The position numbers and the translations under genes were made by a program. The notes under the pieces are model-generated. The model was not told the origin of the DNA, did not search any database, and saw nothing but the letters and a program-made list of their open reading frames with translations. Of a stretch of 64,000 nt of DNA, positions 51,891 through 62,338 are shown piece by piece (within the stretch, counting starts at the first letter, position 1; each line of letters begins with the position of its first letter). The DNA comes from Cladocopium goreaui (lineage: Eukaryota > Sar > Dinophyceae > Suessiales > Symbiodiniaceae), in contig CAMXCT020006124.1 of NCBI GenBank assembly GCA_947184155.2, positions 221,672 to 285,671 on the forward strand. The letters are read 5' to 3'.

Positions 51891-52196
51891 AAACTGGGGA
51901 TTATTTCATGATGATGGGAAAACTCACTATTTCAATGGGATAATCATCATCTGAATTTCAATGGCTGGTCAATAGCAGTTAATAGTGGATGATTGTTTCA
52001 TGAAATATGGGATCAGGAATGATTGGTGGATGGACAGAAAATGAAAAAATCTCATCCTGGATACAAAATGTTTTCCGATGATGCTGGAATTCTCAAAAAA
52101 TTCTGCTTGATGATTGTTTCATGATTTGGATGATTCGTGTAGTGTTAAAATCTTGTTGCTAAGTGTTGATCATTTCTCACCGGTCTCACCGGCGCA

Positions 52197-52312
52197 TGGA
52201 GATGTGCCATCAAGTTCCATCATGGAACCCATCCGGTCACCTGTGTCTTCGACCTTCACTGGGCCCGTGAAGTGGAGAGCCTGTGCGACCTCAACTTGGG
52301 CAACAAAGGAAA
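52197..52312 (+). CDS. Candidate host exon with convincing protein composition
   Basis: Frame through RCAIKFHHGTHPVTCVFDL and on to CDLNLGNKG has the His, Cys, Trp and Asp pattern of a folded domain. A GT follows at 52313. Acceptor not clear. Not recognised. Confidence 0.4.
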
Positions 52313-53395
52313 GTCTTGGCTATGTTGGTCACAAAATGTAAAACCCATGGGTTTTCCATATATTAAAAACGTAACTATACAGTAATCATGGTTTTCCAAA
52401 ATTTAAAACCCGTCTACGTAGAACCATCTGGTAGTTTTGAAAGTTCCATATACTTAGATTTATTTGACAACGCATACTCAGCAACAAAAAACAATGCCCT
52501 TAGAACTGAACACATGTAAACATACTTTGACGATAGGTCTTGGATTTTGGAAATGTTGGGAAACAATAAAAGTATTTGGCATGCTTGAGCGGATTGCATC
52601 AGGATGGTAAGTTGGCTTCAAATAAGATAGGTCTAGCGTACCTGGTTCTGTAAGGAAATTCTGGGAAAGGGAAATCAAAAAAGAAACACTTCTGATTGTA
52701 TAAATCCAATGAAAAGATGGAAAGTATTTGGAACATTTGCACAGCTTACATTAGGACCATGGCAAGGTGACTTCAAATTATACAGATTCAAAAGTACCTG
52801 GTTCTGTAAGGTATTTTTGGGCAAAGGGAAATCCCTAACTTTGGCGAGGTCAACACATTCGAAACTATGGAAAGTCGCATCCCCCATCACCAAATCTTGG
52901 TGAATCTTGTTTCGCATCAGACAATCGGAATCTATCGAAAAAATGGAAAAATCCATGGAAAAATCCCAAGCATCAAACCCCCATGACTCCCACGGCGCCT
53001 TGCCCAGAATGCTACTGGGTCTCGATCTCTCCACTGCGCTCAAACTCCAAGGTTCCACGGGAGCTGCCAAGGAAATGCTCGCTGTAACCACATGTAGCAT
53101 AGCTTGTCGAGACCACGGATGTACAAACTCTGATGCTTCACAAAGTTCACATGAAATTCCCGAGATTTTTCACTGGCGATTTTGGGAGGACCTATCCCAG
53201 ATGGGTTTTAGCCACGAAACGTGAGGATTGAACTGATTGAACCGCCACGAGTGAGATCCACGCTGGTTTCAGGGGTTTAATCCATGAACACCTGTTTCAA
53301 TGGTGGGTATATCATGATATATGAACCCTAGGCCCTAGGCCATTCAGCATGGCATACATTGCAATGAAAGCCTTTCAACTTCAACAGCGGCATGA

Positions 53396-53470
53396 TATAT
53401 ATATATATATACGTGTATATATATATACGTATGTATATATATATGTATATGTGTGTATATATATATACTG
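53396..53470. repeat. (TA)n / (GTATA)n microsatellite
   Basis: Runs of TATATA with CGTGTA, CGTATG and TGTGTG variants. Confidence 0.85.
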
Positions 53471-53885
53471 TATACATGACATGCTGGCAATGGATTTTGC
53501 GCAAGCCATGTTTGATTCTTGTAGGCTGCCCCTCAGACTCAGTTGTCCCAAACCCATTGAGGTCCCCCAAATTGTGTTTTAAGTACAATCATGCTATAAT
53601 AATCTATAATATACAAAGATTTGAAACCACCAACCAGCGCAATTTCGGATGGACGTGCTCTTCTTCTCACTTGGAATCAGCAAACTCGCTCCCCCTTTCG
53701 GACCTGAAAGGCCCATATAGAGGCCCCAGGGCCTTGAGGGCTCACTTCGAGTCCTGCGCACTGACCGCCAAAAATCCGGCGTTTCTCCAAAGTTGGGGGA
53801 AAATGTCAACAAAAATAGAGAGAAAACACCGGATAAGAAGAAGAAAAAACAAAAAACATATAACAACTGTGGTTAACCACAACCA

Positions 53886-54038
53886 CTGGGGCCATCCATT
53901 GGAGCCTGGCCTCTGCCCCGTCCTCCACTCATTGCAGTTGTGCAAGACCTCATGGTGGCCCTCACAGAGCATTCGGCAGCGCTGGTCCATCTGATAACTC
54001 TCCTTGAGCTCAAAGCCAAACAGCCTCAAATCCAGGAA
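53886..54038 (-). CDS. Candidate host exon with convincing protein composition
   Basis: Minus strand acceptor AAAAGTTTCAG, then about 50 codons rich in Phe, Leu, Cys, His, Asn and Trp (FLDLRLFGFELKESYQMDQ at its start). Donor near 53886 in CCCAGTGGTTG. Not recognised. Confidence 0.4.
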
Positions 54039-54690
54039 CTGAAACTTTTTGGGCACAAAGTTGTGTTTGTGTGTGTGTAAAAAATGGAGGAAATCATGAT
54101 CGAACTTTTAGAAAGTGGATTTTCATTCATCATAAAACTATAATCCAAAACTTAAAATTCAATACAGTATTGAATACAGTTAATTGAGGCTTCAAGTTTG
54201 GGGTAAAAAAATCATCCCCGAAGGCCCATGGATTGTTACGGCTTGTTGGATCCCCCGGCCCCAAGGTACCAAGGTATGGGGCCCTCTGTCAACATTGATG
54301 TCTTACCATGTCAATTTTCAATGATTATCATTGATACTATTTATATTTTTATGATCTTTATTCACATCGTAGTTACACAATCTTACTAGGGTTACTATCA
54401 TTGCTAATACAGTATGTAGAATTGTATCATTGTTATTATTGATCTAATTATCATGTCTAGTGTTATTGCTACCATTGTTACTATTACTATTAATAAAACC
54501 ATCCTGGACGTAGCCAGAACTTGACCCCAGCTCCGGACCCTTGTTGAACGTCCAAGGCACTTGTAGTCGAAGTCACCAGCCACGTCATAGCCTCGACAAA
54601 ACGAGGCTAAGAACAGCCAGGTTTGGTTTAAGGGAAAATCTGCAGCAAAACTATGATATCCCCAACTTGAACAGAAACACTAAAAAAATG
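54039..54690. other. Spacer
   Basis: No gene supported. AT-rich with ATTATTGTTAC-type low complexity at 54330-54500. Confidence 0.45.
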
Positions 54691-54696
54691 TTTGTT

Positions 54697-54776
54697 TATA
54701 TATATATATGTGTGTGTATGTATGTGTGTGTGTATGTGTGTATGTATGTATGTATGTATGTATGTATGTATGTACG

Positions 54777-54811
<35 letters not shown>
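54697..54811. repeat. (TA)n / (TATG)n microsatellite, left flank of the YR element
   Basis: TATATA, (GTAT)n and TATATATA blocks that run directly into the element end at 54812. Confidence 0.9.
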
Positions 54812-54812
<1 letters not shown>

Positions 54813-54894
54813 ACAATTCAATGCCTCACTCATTTCTCCACATTCTGCAGGAGTCTCGACACGGTCATTTGACCAAAATGTCTGAAAACACCCA
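54812..54894 (-). repeat. Split direct repeat B2 (83 bp)
   Basis: Identical to 54964-55046; starts AACAATTCAATGCC in plus orientation and forms the terminal copy. Confidence 0.9.
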
Positions 54895-54923
54895 GGAAGC
54901 AGCAGGGTGGCGTGGGTTTTGGG

Positions 54924-54964
54924 GAAGCTTGAGAATGGTAACGGCAAGTCATTGTTGAAAGTCA
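54924..54964 (-). repeat. Split direct repeat A2 (41 bp)
   Basis: GAAGCTTGAGAATGG ... GTTGAAAGTCA, identical to 62189-62229. It abuts B1 directly, forming the AGTCAACAATTC junction. Confidence 0.9.
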
Positions 54965-55046
54965 ACAATTCAATGCCTCACTCATTTCTCCACATTCTGC
55001 AGGAGTCTCGACACGGTCATTTGACCAAAATGTCTGAAAACACCCA
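54964..55046 (-). repeat. Split direct repeat B1 (83 bp)
   Basis: Internal copy next to the end of the recombinase frame. Confidence 0.9.
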
Positions 55047-55052
55047 TCATCT

Positions 55053-57158
55053 TCAAAAGGCAACCACACACTCACCCATTTGATACAAGCTTGTCCGCTG
55101 CTTCCTGGGAGAAACTTGGCCAAACACTTGATGGAATTGCATTCTATTCAGGCACTGTACATGTTCCGACATCATGGAAAAGGAGCTCCGTTTGTGATCT
55201 GACGTTTCGATGCTTGAGGCTGACTGGAAATGAACTGTACGGCAGAGATCTTTCACATAGGTCCCAAACACCTTGTTGGTGATCCATCCTCCCCAGCGCC
55301 TCGTCAGATCAGGGTTATCTGTCACGGCGATGAGCCACGAAACCCTTCCTGTTCTGAGACTTTCCAAACCTAAACCAAAAACTACATCCAGCACTGACAT
55401 CGATTGAGGCTGATCCATTTTTGTCACTTGGTGTCGAGCCGCACGATACTTGGTCTTTGGCTTGTCGATCTCTTTCATCCCACCCCTGTAAAACGCAGTT
55501 GCAACCAAGCCCAGAAGCGCCTGCTGTAGTAGCCTGCTCACGCAAGGTCGACGGCTCCCTACTCCATTGATTGTTTCTGCATAGTGATCGCAGGGCTTCT
55601 CTGGCAAGAAAAATGACTTGCCACAGCTTTCAAAATGAAAGTTCAAAAGCTCAGTATCTATTGCTGCAGTCCCAATCAATGAATCCAGTGAGGGACCATC
55701 ATCCCTAAGCCATCTGTTGGACTCATCCAGAAAAAGGTCTCGTTGGAGCTGAGTCTTTCCCAGGGCCGGTCTTCCTTTTGGCAAAGCGGCGGAAGACCTA
55801 AGGCCAGCCCGTCTCTTATTGCCAGGGTTCCTTAATGCAAGCACCGGGCCATGGCTGACACACGAACCGACCGACAAGCAAAGGGAAAGTCCAACGAAAA
55901 TCCAAAACCTCCGACGCACGCACACCAAACAGGAACCACAACATAGGAGCACGCACCAACCTGCCCACCGCACGCAGGAGAGAGAAATCCATCGGCAGAA
56001 TCCGGCAAAATCCAAAAAGGAAAGACCATGAGCCAAAATCCAAGAAGGTCCTTCGCCAGGGAAACCCAAAGTGGAATCGAAACCCCCGGAGCGAAAATGG
56101 CTAGGTCGGGAGGCCACGGCCTTTTGGAAAGGATAGTGCTTGAAGGCATATTCACCAAACCTCCAACACTCATCGGGACGAAACCAAGGAAAGGATGCCC
56201 CTCTCAACAAGACCACAAGTCGAACCCAGTTTGCAGCCGGTCTTGAAAGCATGGAAATCTCGGCAAAATCCAATAGTTCCTCAAGACACGGCGAAGAGGA
56301 CAGGAAACTCAGCAAAGGGGATGGCGAATCGTTGTCCCTAGTTGGATGGTCCGCAGGGTTCAAACGTGTTGGAGCAAACTGATATGCAGGGTACAGGCGG
56401 CCTGCAATCACCGTGGCCCCTGTTTTCCTGACGCAAGGGCGAAGTCCATAAGAGGGGGAGCGGCCTTTGGCAAGCGCAGAAAGTCCAACATTCGAGTCCA
56501 AGGCAACAACCTGACGGATACCCGGGGAGGTCAAGGCAAGTTTCTTCAACAAGGATAACACCACACGGCTTTCCAAAATGTTGATATGAAGTGGCCTCCT
56601 CCAAGTCCAAACAGAGACAGTCTTCCACTGCGCACTGACAAGCACATCATTGCATAAAGGACTTTCTAAACCTCGGACCTCTGGTTCCAAAAACGTTTCT
56701 TTCCGCAACTTCTTGGCAATTGCTCGGCTGAAAACAGCGGCGAGGGCTTCTGCTAGGTCATCTGTATAGACGGCTGAAGTCTTGGTGAATTGGCCCTGAA
56801 CCTTCACATGCACGTGGCTGCGGTCACATCTTCGGTGCAGACTTTGGGCAGCTAAATGGCAAAATAGGAAAATGAACTCTTTGTTGTGAATGCTGCCAAA
56901 CATACAACTTGCAGTCCAAACCTCCTCAGCCTTGCCTAACTCCACAAGTCTCTGCCACTCTTCAAGACGGCGCATCTTGGTGCGCCGGGGTTGCTCCAGC
57001 AAACCCGGACAGCCCATGTCACTTGCCACATCCAGCAGTGTAAGAGATCTCAATGCCAGGGTGGTACCTGTCAGGGTATGAGGATCAGTAGGGTCGTAAC
57101 CTCGAGGAACATCATAACCCCTTGACGCTGGATGCTGCGCTGGTGAAAACGTTGTGCA
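55053..57158 (-). CDS. YR element: end of methylase-like domain, RNase H and tyrosine recombinase
   Basis: The frame is open from about 57158. It begins with TFSPAQHP and a LLEQPRRTKM segment that continue the methylase-like domain of the previous frame. An RNase H-like region follows: HINILES, ALDSNVGLSALAKGRS and RLNPADHPTRD, the pattern of DIRS-group RNase H. A Trp/Cys-rich hydrophobic stretch lies in the middle, then a DDGPSLDS start of the recombinase. The C-terminus has RRWGGWITNKVFGTYVKDL, with the probable catalytic Tyr at 55259-55257. The upstream Arg-His-Arg residues are not clearly placed, so this copy may be degraded inside the recombinase. It would integrate the circular DNA copy. 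Confidence 0.7.
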   Translation of the reverse strand, partial: CTTFSPAQHPASRGYDVPRGYDPTDPHTLTGTTLALRSLTLLDVASDMGCPGLLEQPRRTKMRRLEEWQRLVELGKAEEVWTASCMFGSIHNKEFIFLFCHLAAQSLHRRCDRSHVHVKVQGQFTKTSAVYTDDLAEALAAVFSRAIAKKLRKETFLEPEVRGLESPLCNDVLVSAQWKTVSVWTWRRPLHINILESRVVLSLLKKLALTSPGIRQVVALDSNVGLSALAKGRSPSYGLRPCVRKTGATVIAGRLYPAYQFAPTRLNPADHPTRDNDSPSPLLSFLSSSPCLEELLDFAEISMLSRPAANWVRLVVLLRGASFPWFRPDECWRFGEYAFKHYPFQKAVASRPSHFRSGGFDSTLGFPGEGPSWILAHGLSFLDFAGFCRWISLSCVRWAGWCVLLCCGSCLVCVRRRFWIFVGLSLCLSVGSCVSHGPVLALRNPGNKRRAGLRSSAALPKGRPALGKTQLQRDLFLDESNRWLRDDGPSLDSLIGTAAIDTELLNFHFESCGKSFFLPEKPCDHYAETINGVGSRRPCVSRLLQQALLGLVATAFYRGGMKEIDKPKTKYRAARHQVTKMDQPQSMSVLDVVFGLGLESLRTGRVSWLIAVTDNPDLTRRWGGWITNKVFGTYVKDLCRTVHFQSASSIETSDHKRSSFSMMSEHVQCLNRMQFHQVFGQVSPRKQRTSLYQMGECVVAF

Positions 57159-59643
57159 TGAGGTTCAACCATGAAAGCATCAAGCAGGCCTCTCTCAAGC
57201 AAATGGATCAACCAGCTGATCACTCGTAGGGAGCGCAAGTCATAAAAGGCCGATCTATCCAGATCAATGACAGGCCCCACATTCCAACCATGTCTTGAAA
57301 CTGCAGCTGCAACCTTTCCAGCTCCACCGCAAATCTCCAAGAAATGAAAACGCAAAGCCAAAGGCCTCTCGACCGACTGCTTGCCTTCTTCGCCAGGCAA
57401 AGAAGGCTCCTCAAAATCAGGGTCCAACTTCTTCAACAAGGCTTGTGATCGGTTCAGCAGCCTGATGTAACCACCTTTCTTCCTACCTGATCTCCAGAGG
57501 GCGCGGGCAACCTCTTCATTCACTTCCGCAGCAACGATGGCCCCCTTCTTGTCCGAAGAGTCCGTCGCAAAAACAGTGGATGACATCTGGGCTGTCAGGT
57601 CAGTGGCCATGAAGGGACACAGCACAGCCAAAAGCACCAACTCTTGGGCTACCGCTCGTGTCAGGGGCACCAACTTGGGGCCATCTCCTCGCACTTCATC
57701 ATTCGAGACAAACCCAAAACTGGAGTCCAAAATTGACATCATGGGCCGGCGGAAAAGCAGAGAATGGACCCATCCACCAATCAGACAAAGATGCAGCTGG
57801 TCTGTGGTCCAACGCAATTTTGCCAGCTCCAAAGAAACGTAAGCTAAGGCCAAACGCTTTGCTGCAGGTGATGCCAAGGTGGCCATGTTGAGCTCTCTCA
57901 AGGCAGCGGACGTGTCTAATTCAGCCCCTGTAACCTTTGCCTTGTCGGCCCCAATGACATCCTTCTCCTCAGAGCCTAAAATCGCCTGATCCGCGTAAGC
58001 TTTTGCCGCTGTGAGAAATTGGGCATGGGAGGCAGAGGTCACATGGCTGTCACTCACGTTCTGCACGGACACTGTGTAAAAGTCATCGATCACCAAGCCT
58101 GAGGCAACTTTCTTTCCACGAAACAACCTATCGGACCTCAGCTCCTGGTCATCGCAAAGAAGTCCATATGCTTTCAAAAGATTCCGGTGGGCATCCACGG
58201 CAAACTCAACACCAAGGTGGTCGCCCTGAGGAATGCTAGCGAAACAGCCCTGGAACCAATCTGGCACTTTTGACTTCTTCTTTTGAAAGCCCAAACCACC
58301 CTTCTCAAAAAGGTCGCCATGCTTCAGTCGGTCATAGGAGGACTTCTTCAAATTTCTTTCACACCAAACCGAAAACGCAAGAGTCTCCTCCAAGTCACTC
58401 CTGTGGATCAAGGGCCACAGTGCATTTGATGATGCCCGCTCTCTGCTCACCTTGAACTGATGATAGAAATCTTTCCTATCTGAGATGTAGATACTGACCT
58501 TCTCTGAATTGGGCTTCAACTCCAAATTTGCCAGAAGGAGGGCTGAAGGCAAACAACGCGAGGCGCCTGGAATGGTGCCTTCCACAAAGTTCATGGCTCT
58601 TCTATCCCCTATCATGCGGTCTGCACTGGCATTCTTATGGCAATTGAAGAAACGCATTGAGAGGTCCGTCTCATCACATGGCAGCGGCTCATCACGCAAG
58701 AAAAGGAGTCCTCTTGCATCCCACAATTTCATCAGTCTTCGAACAGCATCATAGTCCTCCTTCTCAACATCCGGAACATCCTGCGATCTTCCACTCAAAG
58801 TCCATCTGAGTGAAGAAGGTTCACAAAAAGCCATCCAAAGTGGGTCGGACAAAAACTGTGAAGCATCCCAGGATCCTGAACCTGACAGCCTAAGCCTTTC
58901 TGGGTTGAGGCTGCTGTATGGAACTAGTTCAGGGGCCCTAGTCTTATCCACTGGAACATGCATGAAAGCTCCAAGGGGCTCTTGGGAACCCTGGAAGCCT
59001 CGTGAATAGGACGCACCAGCCAAACCCCCCCAGGAAACAAAATCTGAAAGGTCGGCAAGCTGGGAAATCAAAGAGGTTGATCTACGGCCACTGGAAGGAA
59101 TCTCAAAGGCATCCTTACAGCTACCGAAAGCCTTGACCATTCTCCTAATTCCATCAAGGACATCTGCTTGAGAAGGCGACGGGGTGAGGGCCAAAGAGTC
59201 CAACGGCGGGAACTTGAAATCGGCATGCCAAAAGTTCAAAGCCATTACGGTGATATGAACAGCCTGGTCAAAAGCCTTCCGCCTTCGCTCTCTGGAACCC
59301 GCATTTGCTGAAACTTCAAAAACACCAACCTTAGGCAGAGGGAGAGGATACAAAACTTTTGCAGGTGCAACTTCGGGCGACCTGGCAATGTGGAGAGTCC
59401 GCTTCAGGAAACATGCAAAAGGGGTACAACTGCTTAAGACCTGACGACAAAGCGACGAAGTCCATTGCAAGAAAGAAAAGGTCTGAAGAGAAGACCAATT
59501 AGGCAAAGCGTCATCGGCCGAAAGTCCATGGGCCCGGCAGGAGGAAGGAGAGTCCACATTCCCGGAACTAGGGCAAGACAGGCCTACGAAGGGGACACCT
59601 TTGCGTTGGGAGCTAGACTTTGCTATGCTGGTGCTTGCATGCC
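57130..59643 (-). CDS. YR element: reverse transcriptase and start of methylase-like domain
   Basis: The frame is open from 61813 down to 57071, but its first half lies opposite the Gag frame and is not convincing; the credible part starts near 59640. RT core: GDRRAMN and a PGASR segment, motif A ISDRKDFYHQ, motif B IPQGDHLGVEF, motif C LVIDDFY with both Asp (58087-58082). Downstream, FLEICGGAGKVAAA (from 57343) followed by GPVIDLDRS is a Rossmann S-adenosylmethionine-binding motif, then VEP, where the frame is lost near 57160. One missing base there would restore a PPCTTFS motif, typical of cytosine-C5 methylases. Confidence 0.75.
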
Positions 59644-61323
59644 TCATGTGCTTTCTGATTGGTTTTGCCCTCCTTGGGCTTTTGGCTTCCTTGGATACCT
59701 GGGCTGTTTTGGCCCCTTGGCCGGGTCCTCCAGATCCTCCTCCTGCTTTCCTCCTCCCTGCTTCTTGGGGAGAGCCTCGGCACGTCGAGTGCTGAGCAGA
59801 TCCAACTCCTTTATGTAAGCCAATGCAGTGGCTCCCCAGTCCGCCGGGCATAACGGCCCGAAAGCCCTCAGCCTCGGGTTCGTAGCCTGGGGCCTGTATG
59901 TAAAAAGCTGCTGGGGTGGATCTTCCTGCAGGGCCAAAATCCATGCCACCTCCCACTTCCCATTGTCCATGGCACTTTGCTCGATGGCCACCATTGCAAG
60001 GGCCAACATCTCCTGAGCACCCTTGAAGTCCTGCAAGAGGAGTTGGTCTGCCACATGACCCAACAGCCACATCGTCAGTCCTTGGTCCCTCTGAAAGCCA
60101 GTGTAGCCTCCCTGCTTCTCTAGGTACTTGGTGAACAGGGCCTTTTGGGGGAAGTCTGCCAGAGCAGGCGGAACCATCTCCGCGGGCTTCAGGCGTCGGT
60201 GGGCATTCTGGGCCACCTTCAAAAAGAAAGCGCTCTTCCTGGCAGCTAGATCTGCAAGCAAGCGATCTCGACGGGCGGACCCCTTCAGGGAGATGGTCGA
60301 AGATGCTGATGCGGATCCTCCCACATCTTGAAACCCATCCTGACTGGCCATGTGGGACACTAAGGTGTTCAGGGCCATCTGTTGTTTGAGCAACATCTGT
60401 GCTATGGAAGCCTGATAGCCCTCCTCCTCCAATGACAAGTCCATCTCCTCCAGGGGTGCAGTGGGCTCGTCTGCTGGCATCTGCTCCTGTTGCTGGGAAC
60501 GCTGGGGCATCCGAACTTTTGGCGGGGGTCCCACCTGGCGAAGGAAAGGGGAAAGGCTCGGCAGGGGCTGCTTGGCACCTGGAGTCAGAAATCCAAACTC
60601 CTGACGCTGGGGTGCGGGAGGCTGGATGGGACGCTGGGCCATGGATTGCTCCATTTGATCCTGCCTGAGTTGCATAGCTACAAGAGAGGTAGACAGGGCC
60701 GGGATTGTAACCCTCTTTGGGAGGGGCTGCTTCTGCTTGGCTTTGGCTTGGGTTGCCTTTGCAGCTGTGGGAGCTTGCTGAGGGGGAAATTCCTCTGCTG
60801 CCGAGTAGAAAGCTACCCTTCCCTCCTGTTCCTCTTGGAACCATGCGTAGGCTGCTGTCAGTAGCTCCGAGGATGAAGGATATATCTCCATTGCACCTTC
60901 CGAGAAACAATGGATCCCTGGGCCTTCTGTCACAGGGTCTAATCCTCGTAGCCTGGGCAGCACGGCAGTGTCGAAGTCCACCAAGAGACATGCTATCTGG
61001 TAGTCCAAGGACCTTTCCAAACCAGCATCGTCGTCTGATGCGGCCTGCACGAAGACCTCCTTTGCAGGACCTATCAGGGCTCGAGGCGGAGGAGGCTCTG
61101 CTGGGTATATCACCTCGGGAGGAAATGAATCCGACGGGATGGCCAAAAGCAGACCGTCTTGCCTGGAAAGTATGGGAATGGCCAACACCTGAAACTCTGG
61201 GAGAACAACTCCTGAAGAAGGGTCGGACACTTCTGGAAGAAGCAGCACATAGAGAGGGGCAGGGCCTTGATCTAGAGTCTTCACCTCTGCAAGAGACCGC
61301 AATGGGAGGATGGGATCCATCAT
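59644..61323 (-). CDS. YR element: Gag-like protein
   Basis: 559 residues from MMDP, starting in an ATGA overlap with the stop of the upstream frame. The middle is Gln/Pro-rich low complexity (about 190-290), then a helical region. The C-terminus is Lys/Pro/Gly-rich and basic, as for a nucleic-acid-binding Gag. No zinc knuckle seen. The RT frame lies in another phase and starts around its end. Confidence 0.55.
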   Translation of the reverse strand: MMDPILPLRSLAEVKTLDQGPAPLYVLLLPEVSDPSSGVVLPEFQVLAIPILSRQDGLLLAIPSDSFPPEVIYPAEPPPPRALIGPAKEVFVQAASDDDAGLERSLDYQIACLLVDFDTAVLPRLRGLDPVTEGPGIHCFSEGAMEIYPSSSELLTAAYAWFQEEQEGRVAFYSAAEEFPPQQAPTAAKATQAKAKQKQPLPKRVTIPALSTSLVAMQLRQDQMEQSMAQRPIQPPAPQRQEFGFLTPGAKQPLPSLSPFLRQVGPPPKVRMPQRSQQQEQMPADEPTAPLEEMDLSLEEEGYQASIAQMLLKQQMALNTLVSHMASQDGFQDVGGSASASSTISLKGSARRDRLLADLAARKSAFFLKVAQNAHRRLKPAEMVPPALADFPQKALFTKYLEKQGGYTGFQRDQGLTMWLLGHVADQLLLQDFKGAQEMLALAMVAIEQSAMDNGKWEVAWILALQEDPPQQLFTYRPQATNPRLRAFGPLCPADWGATALAYIKELDLLSTRRAEALPKKQGGGKQEEDLEDPAKGPKQPRYPRKPKAQGGQNQSEST

Positions 61324-62180
61324 TTAGACCTGGGCTCAGGAAAATCAACTCCAGCGGCCAAACAGTACACCTTCCCTTCACAGAGAGAGGCGAAAGAGTG
61401 GGAGACACTCTCCGGCGTGAACCTGGGGATGATGTGGAAGTATTCCGCGGAGGTTGCCACTCGAGTGGGGGCTGCAAGTCCAGGAGCCCTAAGGATGATG
61501 TAGGTGACAGGTCTCTTGTCCAGCTTTGGGGTAGGCCTAGGTCGATCAACCTGCCCCTGCAGTGTGGCCTTGGCCCAAAGCCCTGCCTCCCAGGCGCGCT
61601 GGGTTCTATGATTCCTCTCCTCAGGGGAACACTGAAGGACAGAGCAGATCTGGTGACAAGCAGGAGGGGCAGAAGTGAGAAGCTGAGCAACTTCGTCGTG
61701 GCTGGAGGCACGGGAAACCGAAAGGCTGGAAGAAACACCGACAGAAGCCCAAGAAGCAGATTCCAAGTCAAATTCCACAGACAGACCAGGATCAGGGGCC
61801 CGGAGGCCGGCAAAGGCAGAGCTTACGGCCTCGGCACCGTTCAATGCAGCCTCAAGTGAGTTGGCAATGGCACGAAGTGAAGACACAGCGCTCCTAATCG
61901 CAGAGATTAGGAGAGTGGGTATGCTCATGCAGGTAGGCAAGGAGCCTAGCAGAAGAAGTGGGACGAAGAGGTGGGTGAACAAGTGGGACACCAACAGAAG
62001 GGCCAAAGGACAAACAAAAGAAAGATAAAGTCCAAGGCACAAGGTCAGGACCACACCCAAGCACAACCCGGAACCAACAAGGCCAGCAAGCAAGGGACGA
62101 AAGTCGTGCAGTAGGCAGGAAGGACCAACCGAACCACGACGAACCCGAAAGCCAGCAGACGGAAAACCTCTTCGAACCAC
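61320..62180 (-). CDS. YR element: first open frame, unrecognised
   Basis: 286 codons ending in the ATGA overlap with the Gag-like frame, indicating translational coupling or reinitiation. The first ~110 residues are Leu/Val/Cys-rich and could be leader sequence or membrane segments; the first Met may be too far upstream. The rest is Ser/Ala/Pro-rich. Not recognised. Confidence 0.45.
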   Translation of the reverse strand: MVRRGFPSAGFRVRRGSVGPSCLLHDFRPLLAGLVGSGLCLGVVLTLCLGLYLSFVCPLALLLVSHLFTHLFVPLLLLGSLPTCMSIPTLLISAIRSAVSSLRAIANSLEAALNGAEAVSSAFAGLRAPDPGLSVEFDLESASWASVGVSSSLSVSRASSHDEVAQLLTSAPPACHQICSVLQCSPEERNHRTQRAWEAGLWAKATLQGQVDRPRPTPKLDKRPVTYIILRAPGLAAPTRVATSAEYFHIIPRFTPESVSHSFASLCEGKVYCLAAGVDFPEPRSK

Positions 62181-62188
62181 CAGGGCAT

Positions 62189-62229
62189 GAAGCTTGAGAA
62201 TGGTAACGGCAAGTCATTGTTGAAAGTCA
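62189..62229 (-). repeat. Split direct repeat A1 (41 bp), element 5' end
   Basis: Identical to 54924-54964; the (TA)n flank begins right after it. Confidence 0.9.
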
Positions 62230-62338
62230 TATATGTATATATATATATATGTATATATATATATAAAGATATACATGCATGTGCATAATAGATATATATA
62301 TATATAATGTATGTAATACATACGTATATATGTATATT
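62230..62338. repeat. (TA)n / (GTATA)n microsatellite, right flank of the YR element
   Basis: TATATA blocks with GTATA and CATGCATG variants, continuing the kind of tract found on the left side of the element. Confidence 0.9.

Larger units (their letters stand above)
54812..62229 (-). mobile_element. Tyrosine-recombinase retrotransposon with split direct repeats (PAT/Ngaro-like layout)
   Basis: Two repeats define the structure. An 83-bp unit occurs at 54812-54894 and 54964-55046. A 41-bp unit occurs at 54924-54964 and 62189-62229. Read on the minus strand the order is A1 (41 bp), ORFs, B1 (83 bp), A2 (41 bp), B2 (83 bp). This split direct repeat arrangement is the signature of PAT/Ngaro-type YR retrotransposons, which recombine through a circle. 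Genes: small ORF1, Gag-like, RT plus methylase-like domain, RNase H plus tyrosine recombinase. The element sits exactly between (TA)n tracts. Confidence 0.85.

Noticed and set aside
59644..61813. N-terminal 720 codons of the 1580-codon YR element frame as protein
   Set aside because: Overlaps the Gag-like frame in another phase and has Pro/Ser/Arg-rich shadow composition; only the part below about 59640 has RT motifs.
59465..61859. Long plus-strand frames opposite the YR element, including one of 380 codons
   Set aside because: Antisense shadows of the Gag-like and RT frames without known motifs.
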